Assembly (NCBI GenBank): GCA_021783895.1
Contig: JAJXTJ010000034.1
Coordinates: 1 to 8,231 of the forward strand
DNA length: 8,231 bases
Direction: 5' to 3'
Origin: Pseudomonadota bacterium
GTDB lineage: Bacteria > Pseudomonadota > Gammaproteobacteria > Burkholderiales > Sulfuricellaceae
Positions 5,734 through 8,231 of this stretch are shown here, piece after piece. Position numbers and translations under genes: made by a program. Numbering within the stretch: the stretch's first letter is position 1; each line of letters starts with the position of its first letter. The notes under the pieces were generated by a model. That model was not told the DNA's origin and ran no database searches. It worked only from the letters and a program-made list of their open reading frames with translations.

Positions 5734-6930
5734 ATGAACAAGAAACTTTTGGCTTTGGCAGTTGCTGCCGCCCTGGCTCCTGCCGCCGCGATGGCCGACA
5801 ACGGCAACGTCACCATTTACGGTCAGATGAACGCTTCCGTCGACTCAGTTAGCACGGGCCGCGTTTCTAATAGCGTGCGCACCACCCAGATCAACGACAA
5901 CTCCTCCCGCCTCGGCTTCAAGGGCACGGAAGACGTGGGCAACGGCCTGAGCGCCGTGTGGCAAATCGAAGGCGGCCTGTCTGCTGACGGCGCTTCCTCT
6001 TCCACTTCCGGCCAAAACACCGGCGGCAGCAGCTACAGCGGCGTCACCCTCGGCTCCCGCGACACCTTCGTCGGTCTGACCGGCGGTTTCGGTACCGCAA
6101 TTCTGGGCCGTCACGACACCCCGTACAAGATCGCTACCCGCAGCCTGGACGTGTTCGCCGACAACATCGCGGATAACCGTTCCATCATGGGCCAGTCCGG
6201 CAACGGCGCAACCACCTTTGACGGTCGTCAATCCAACGTGATCGCCTACATCTCCCCAACCATGAGCGGCTTCACCGGCGCAATCGGCTACGTGGCCGGC
6301 GCTGAAGGCGTAAACAGCTCCACCCAGACCAAAGGTAGCGCCTGGTCCTTGGCGGGTCTTTATGGCAACGGCCCGATCTTCGGCAGCTTGTCTTATGAAA
6401 AGCACAACGTAGGTAACGCACTTACCGGCACCTTGGGCGATCCGTCTGGTCTGGCCGCACCGGGAATCGCTGGCGCAAATGAAAGCGCATGGAAAATCGG
6501 CGGTGGCTACACCATGGACGCCTTCAAGGTGGGTCTGGTTTATGAAAAAACCAACGACAACTTTGGCGATAAGCTAGGTAAATCGTCTAGCAACATGTTT
6601 GGCCATCACTCGATCTACCTGAGCGGTGCCTACACCATGGGTGCTAACGTTCTGAAATTGGCCTACACCAAGGCAAGCGACCTGAACGATACTGCCGACC
6701 TCGGTTCCAATACCGGCGCCAAGCAGTACAGTTTCGGCGTGGACCACCACATGAGCAAGCGTACCACCGTGTACGCTCTGTACTCCAAGGTTAAGAACGA
6801 TACCAATGGTGTATACGGTCTGACCGGCGGTTCCAATGGCGGCGTGGCTGGTGGTGCTCTTGGTGCTTCCGCTGTTGCAACTGGTCAAGACCCAAGCGTT
6901 TTCTCGCTGGGCATGAAGCACTCCTTCTAA
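5734..6930 (+). CDS. Gram-negative trimeric porin (outer-membrane channel)
   Basis: The product is a general diffusion porin of the betaproteobacterial type-4 porin family, a 16-stranded trimeric barrel of the outer membrane. The ATG at 5734 starts a clear signal peptide, MNKKLLALAVAAALAPAAAMA, with cleavage after residue 21 before DNGNVTIYGQ; GGAG lies six bases upstream of it. An in-frame ATG at 5722 overlaps that ribosome-binding site and is unlikely. Of 398 residues, 377 form the mature protein. Family marks include SSRLGFKGTEDVGNGLSAVW in the first strands, a constriction-loop region with GSRDTFVGL and GRHDTPYKIATRSLDVF, and the C-terminal GMKHSF. The terminal Phe is recognised by the BAM machinery. 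The gene has its own promoter and a strong terminator, so it is monocistronic and expected to be highly expressed. SurA, coded upstream, is a likely chaperone for it. Substrate selectivity cannot be told. Confidence 0.93.
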   Translation: MNKKLLALAVAAALAPAAAMADNGNVTIYGQMNASVDSVSTGRVSNSVRTTQINDNSSRLGFKGTEDVGNGLSAVWQIEGGLSADGASSSTSGQNTGGSSYSGVTLGSRDTFVGLTGGFGTAILGRHDTPYKIATRSLDVFADNIADNRSIMGQSGNGATTFDGRQSNVIAYISPTMSGFTGAIGYVAGAEGVNSSTQTKGSAWSLAGLYGNGPIFGSLSYEKHNVGNALTGTLGDPSGLAAPGIAGANESAWKIGGGYTMDAFKVGLVYEKTNDNFGDKLGKSSSNMFGHHSIYLSGAYTMGANVLKLAYTKASDLNDTADLGSNTGAKQYSFGVDHHMSKRTTVYALYSKVKNDTNGVYGLTGGSNGGVAGGALGASAVATGQDPSVFSLGMKHSF

Positions 6931-6970
6931 TTTCTCGCCGGCTTAGTCCGGTTTGAAGTGTGAAGATTGA

Positions 6971-6998
6971 AACGGGCCTCTTCGGAGGCCCGTTTTTT
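6971..6998 (+). terminator. Rho-independent terminator of the porin gene (copy 1)
   Basis: A perfect 10-bp stem AACGGGCCTC/GAGGCCCGTT closes a TTCG tetraloop (the very stable cUUCGg type) and is followed by six T (6993-6998). It lies within a longer repeated stretch that starts at the last bases of the porin (CTTCTAA, 6924-6930) and recurs at 7284 and 7701. Confidence 0.93.
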
Positions 6999-6999
6999 A

Positions 7000-7028
7000 T
7001 TGCCAAGGCAGCAGGAATCATTTAGTCT
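7000..7028 (+). promoter_or_regulatory. Possible weak promoter of the first DUF1640 gene
   Basis: TTGCCA (7000-7005) and TAGTCT (7023-7028) are 17 bases apart, directly after the porin terminator. The -10 match is poor. Without it the gene would depend on readthrough of a strong terminator. Confidence 0.25.
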
Positions 7029-7051
7029 GGGCACTCATTTGGGAGAGCAAC

Positions 7052-7282
7052 ATGAGCACGCTAACATTCGACACGCACAAGTTTATCAAGCGGCTTACCG
7101 AAGCCGGAATGCCGCTTGGGCAGGCGGAGGTTCTGGCCGATGAACAAACCAAACTGATTGATGAGCGCCTTGCTACCAAGGATGACCTGAAAATGATGGA
7201 GCTGCGGCTGACTATGAAACTAGGAACGTTAATCGCGGCCGGCATCGGGATTGTGGCAACGGTGACAAAATTGTTGCAGTGA
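7052..7282 (+). CDS. Small coiled-coil protein with C-terminal membrane anchor, DUF1640 (CCDC90/MCUR1-like) family, copy A
   Basis: The 76-residue product starts with the family head FDTHKFIKRLTEAGMP (6-21) and QAEVLADEQTKLIDERLATK (24-43). A short helical stalk (44-56) leads to a hydrophobic C-terminal helix, LGTLIAAGIGIVATVTKLL (57-75), likely a membrane anchor. A good Shine-Dalgarno (GGGAGAG, 7041-7047) precedes the ATG. The family is widespread in bacteria and mitochondria, where MCUR1 is linked to the calcium uniporter. The bacterial function is unknown to me, and no uniporter gene is visible here. Copies at 7430 and 7844 are paralogues. This copy has the shortest stalk, 18 residues less than the third, and its leader differs from theirs. 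Family assignment is by motif recognition. Confidence 0.8.
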   Translation: MSTLTFDTHKFIKRLTEAGMPLGQAEVLADEQTKLIDERLATKDDLKMMELRLTMKLGTLIAAGIGIVATVTKLLQ

Positions 7283-7330
7283 GCTTCTAATTTCTCGCCG
7301 GCTTGGTCCGGTTGGAAGCGTGAAGATTGA

Positions 7331-7356
7331 AACGGGCCTCTTCGGAGGCCCGTTTT
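7331..7356 (+). terminator. Rho-independent terminator after DUF1640 copy A (copy 2)
   Basis: The stem and TTCG loop are identical to those of the porin terminator, but the T run is only four long (7353-7356) and is interrupted by C. The surrounding sequence from CTTCTAATTTCTCGCC (7284) onward repeats the porin 3' flank exactly 360 bases downstream of the first copy. Confidence 0.85.
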
Positions 7357-7370
7357 CTATTTCACCGTCT

Positions 7371-7399
7371 TTGCGCGCGGCGCCTACATGCCATATACT
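7371..7399 (+). promoter_or_regulatory. Promoter of DUF1640 copy B
   Basis: TTGCGC (7371-7376) and TATACT (7394-7399) are 17 bases apart. AAGGAGA (7414-7420) then sits nine bases before the ATG at 7430. The block is nearly identical to the one before copy C at 7784-7812, so it was duplicated together with the gene. Confidence 0.6.
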
Positions 7400-7429
7400 T
7401 GTATCTGTAGCCCAAGGAGAATCCTCTAA

Positions 7430-7696
7430 ATGTCCACCATTACCTTCGATACGCACGAATTCGTCAAGCGACTACGCGATTCCGGCTTCACTGAAAGTTA
7501 GGCAGAAGCTTTGACCATCGCGCAGAAAGAATCCTTATCGCAAGCGCTTGACGGCCAACTCGCCACAAAAACCGACATGACTGATTTGCGTCGTGATATG
7601 GCTGAGATGAAGTACGATCTTCTGAAATGGGTGGTTGGTATCGCTCTGGCGCAAATTGGTTTGCTTGTCGGTATCCTGGTCAAGTTGCTGCAATAA
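7430..7696 (+). pseudogene. DUF1640-family gene copy B, interrupted by an in-frame TAG
   Basis: From the ATG at 7430 the frame codes STITFDTHEFVKRLRDSGFTES, then hits TAG at 7499-7501. It continues in the same frame to a TAA at 7694-7696, with AEALTIAQKESLSQALDGQLATK, a 19-residue stalk and a hydrophobic anchor, WVVGIALAQIGLLVGILVKLL. Copy C reads CAG (Gln) at the matching codon, so a single C-to-T change explains the stop. The rest of the frame is intact for 88 codons. Promoter and Shine-Dalgarno are also intact, so the loss may be recent. A TTG at 7511 could restart a 61-residue headless protein. The anchor differs from those of copies A and C, so this is a distinct paralogue, not a simple duplicate. 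Sequencing error or suppression of the stop is not excluded. Confidence 0.72.
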
Positions 7697-7743
7697 CAAA
7701 TAATTTCTCGCCGGCTTGGTCCGGTTTGAAGTGTGAAGATTGA

Positions 7744-7771
7744 AACGGGCCTCTTCGGAGGCCCGTTTTTT
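7744..7771 (+). terminator. Rho-independent terminator after DUF1640 copy B (copy 3)
   Basis: The 10-bp stem with TTCG loop is identical to the porin terminator and is followed by six T (7766-7771). The repeated flank starts at TAATTTCTCGCC (7701), 413 bases after the second copy. Confidence 0.92.
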
Positions 7772-7783
7772 GTTTCACCGTCT

Positions 7784-7812
7784 TTGTGCGCGGCGTCCAC
7801 ATGCCATATACT
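7784..7812 (+). promoter_or_regulatory. Promoter of DUF1640 copy C
   Basis: TTGTGC (7784-7789) and TATACT (7807-7812) are 17 bases apart, and AAGGAGA (7828-7834) lies nine bases before the ATG at 7844. A short inverted repeat TATAC-TT-GTATA (7807-7818) overlaps the -10 box and might be a protein-binding site. Confidence 0.6.
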
Positions 7813-7843
7813 TGTATACTGTAGCCCAAGGAGAATTCTCTAA

Positions 7844-8125
7844 ATGGCCACCATTACCTTCGATACACATACCTTTGTCAAGAAACTTAAGGCTGTCGGC
7901 TTCACGGAAGAGCAGGCAGAAGTTTTTGCCAATGAACAGGCGACATTAATTGAAGACCGTCTTGCCACCAAGCACGATATCCTGTTGCTGGAAAAAGACA
8001 TCAAGGAAATCGAAGCCAACCTTCGCCGTGACTTGAGGGAATTGGAATACCGGCTAACCATCAAACTTGGGACGTTGATGGTCGTTGCGGTCGGTGTTGT
8101 TACGACCTTGGCCAAGTTGTTATAG
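7844..8125 (+). CDS. Small coiled-coil protein with C-terminal membrane anchor, DUF1640 (CCDC90/MCUR1-like) family, copy C
   Basis: The 93-residue product has the family head FDTHTFVKKLKAVGFTEEQAE (6-26), a neck ending in EDRLATK (37-43), and a 31-residue charged heptad-like stalk (44-74, with IKEIEANLRRDLRELEYRL). It ends in a hydrophobic helix, LGTLMVVAVGVVTTLAKLL (75-93), likely a membrane anchor. It is the longest and most complete of the three neighbouring paralogues. Its promoter, leader and first twenty or so codons are close to those of copy B, while its anchor resembles that of copy A. This suggests recombination between copies. No terminator copy follows within the window. The biochemical role is unknown; oligomerisation through the stalk at the inner membrane is a family-based inference. 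Confidence 0.82.
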   Translation: MATITFDTHTFVKKLKAVGFTEEQAEVFANEQATLIEDRLATKHDILLLEKDIKEIEANLRRDLRELEYRLTIKLGTLMVVAVGVVTTLAKLL

Positions 8126-8231
8126 GATCAATGGGGTCTACCATCGAATTTGCAGATGACGACCGTCAACGGGAAGCGTAGCATAACTCTCTGACGGGGG
8201 TGTGGCTCTTGGGGTCGGCGAACATGGCAAC

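Larger units (their letters stand above)
6924..7890 (+). repeat. Modular direct repeats linking the porin terminator and the DUF1640 genes
   Basis: A block of about 70 bases, running from TTTCTCGCCGGCTT to the terminator T run, occurs three times (from 6931, 7291 and 7704). The second and third copies continue in near-identity through promoter, leader and the start of the following gene (to about 7475 and 7890). By eye they agree at roughly nine in ten positions. The first copy diverges right after the terminator. The second copy also retains CTTCTAA, the last bases of the porin frame, which points to the porin 3' end as the source. Confidence 0.85.

Noticed and set aside
7052..8125. A calcium-uniporter-type system, suggested by similarity of the small proteins to mitochondrial MCUR1/CCDC90.
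   Set aside because: No MCU-like channel gene (DIME motif) is in the window, so no functional link can be supported.
8131..8181. A 16-codon plus-strand frame after DUF1640 copy C, preceded by an AGGA.
   Set aside because: Too short and without repeats, conserved motif or terminator to support it.
8166..8231. A minus-strand frame entering from the right edge (VAMFADPKSHTPVRELCYASR, then stop) that could be the end of a gene.
   Set aside because: Only 21 codons are visible and no family is recognisable; the sequence beyond the edge would be needed.

Overview
The window reads as a Gram-negative proteobacterial chromosome. The lptD-surA-pdxA-rsmA order, a classical trimeric porin ending in Phe, a DUF3018/MazF toxin-antitoxin pair and a dRS3-like ATTCCC-N8-GGGAAT hairpin together suggest a betaproteobacterium, possibly of the Nitrosomonadales. 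The lineage is inference; no rRNA or other phylogenetic marker is present.

Left part (1-4629, + strand): the 3' portion of lptD overlaps surA by 29 bases, followed by pdxA and rsmA. This is the conserved outer-membrane-biogenesis/PLP/ribosome-maturation cluster. LptD inserts LPS into the outer membrane and SurA is the periplasmic chaperone for LptD and porins. PdxA makes the pyridoxal phosphate precursor and RsmA dimethylates 16S rRNA. Both later intergenic gaps hold repeats: a 128-bp inverted-repeat element before pdxA, and a heptamer tandem repeat that supplies the last codons and stop of pdxA. apaG/apaH do not follow rsmA.

Middle (4630-5330): a 21-bp hairpin separates rsmA from a convergent minus-strand toxin-antitoxin operon (DUF3018 MazE-like antitoxin, then a MazF/PemK toxin overlapping it by ATGA). 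Its promoter is clearly readable and is embedded in two palindromes 30 bp apart, probably the autoregulatory operators.

Non-coding stretch 5331-5733: it holds the dRS3-like hairpin, a 121-bp inverted-repeat element that shares a central 21-bp core with the element before pdxA, and the porin promoter with a G7 tract in its spacer.

Right part (5734-8231, + strand): a porin with a strong cUUCGg terminator, then three small paralogous head/coiled-coil/C-terminal-membrane-anchor proteins of the DUF1640 (CCDC90/MCUR1-like) family. The terminator is copied after the first and second small genes. The second and third have near-identical promoters, leaders and start regions. The second copy carries an in-frame TAG. 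The three copies have stalks of different length. The most unusual points are this modular array, the pair of related inverted-repeat elements and the G-tract porin promoter.
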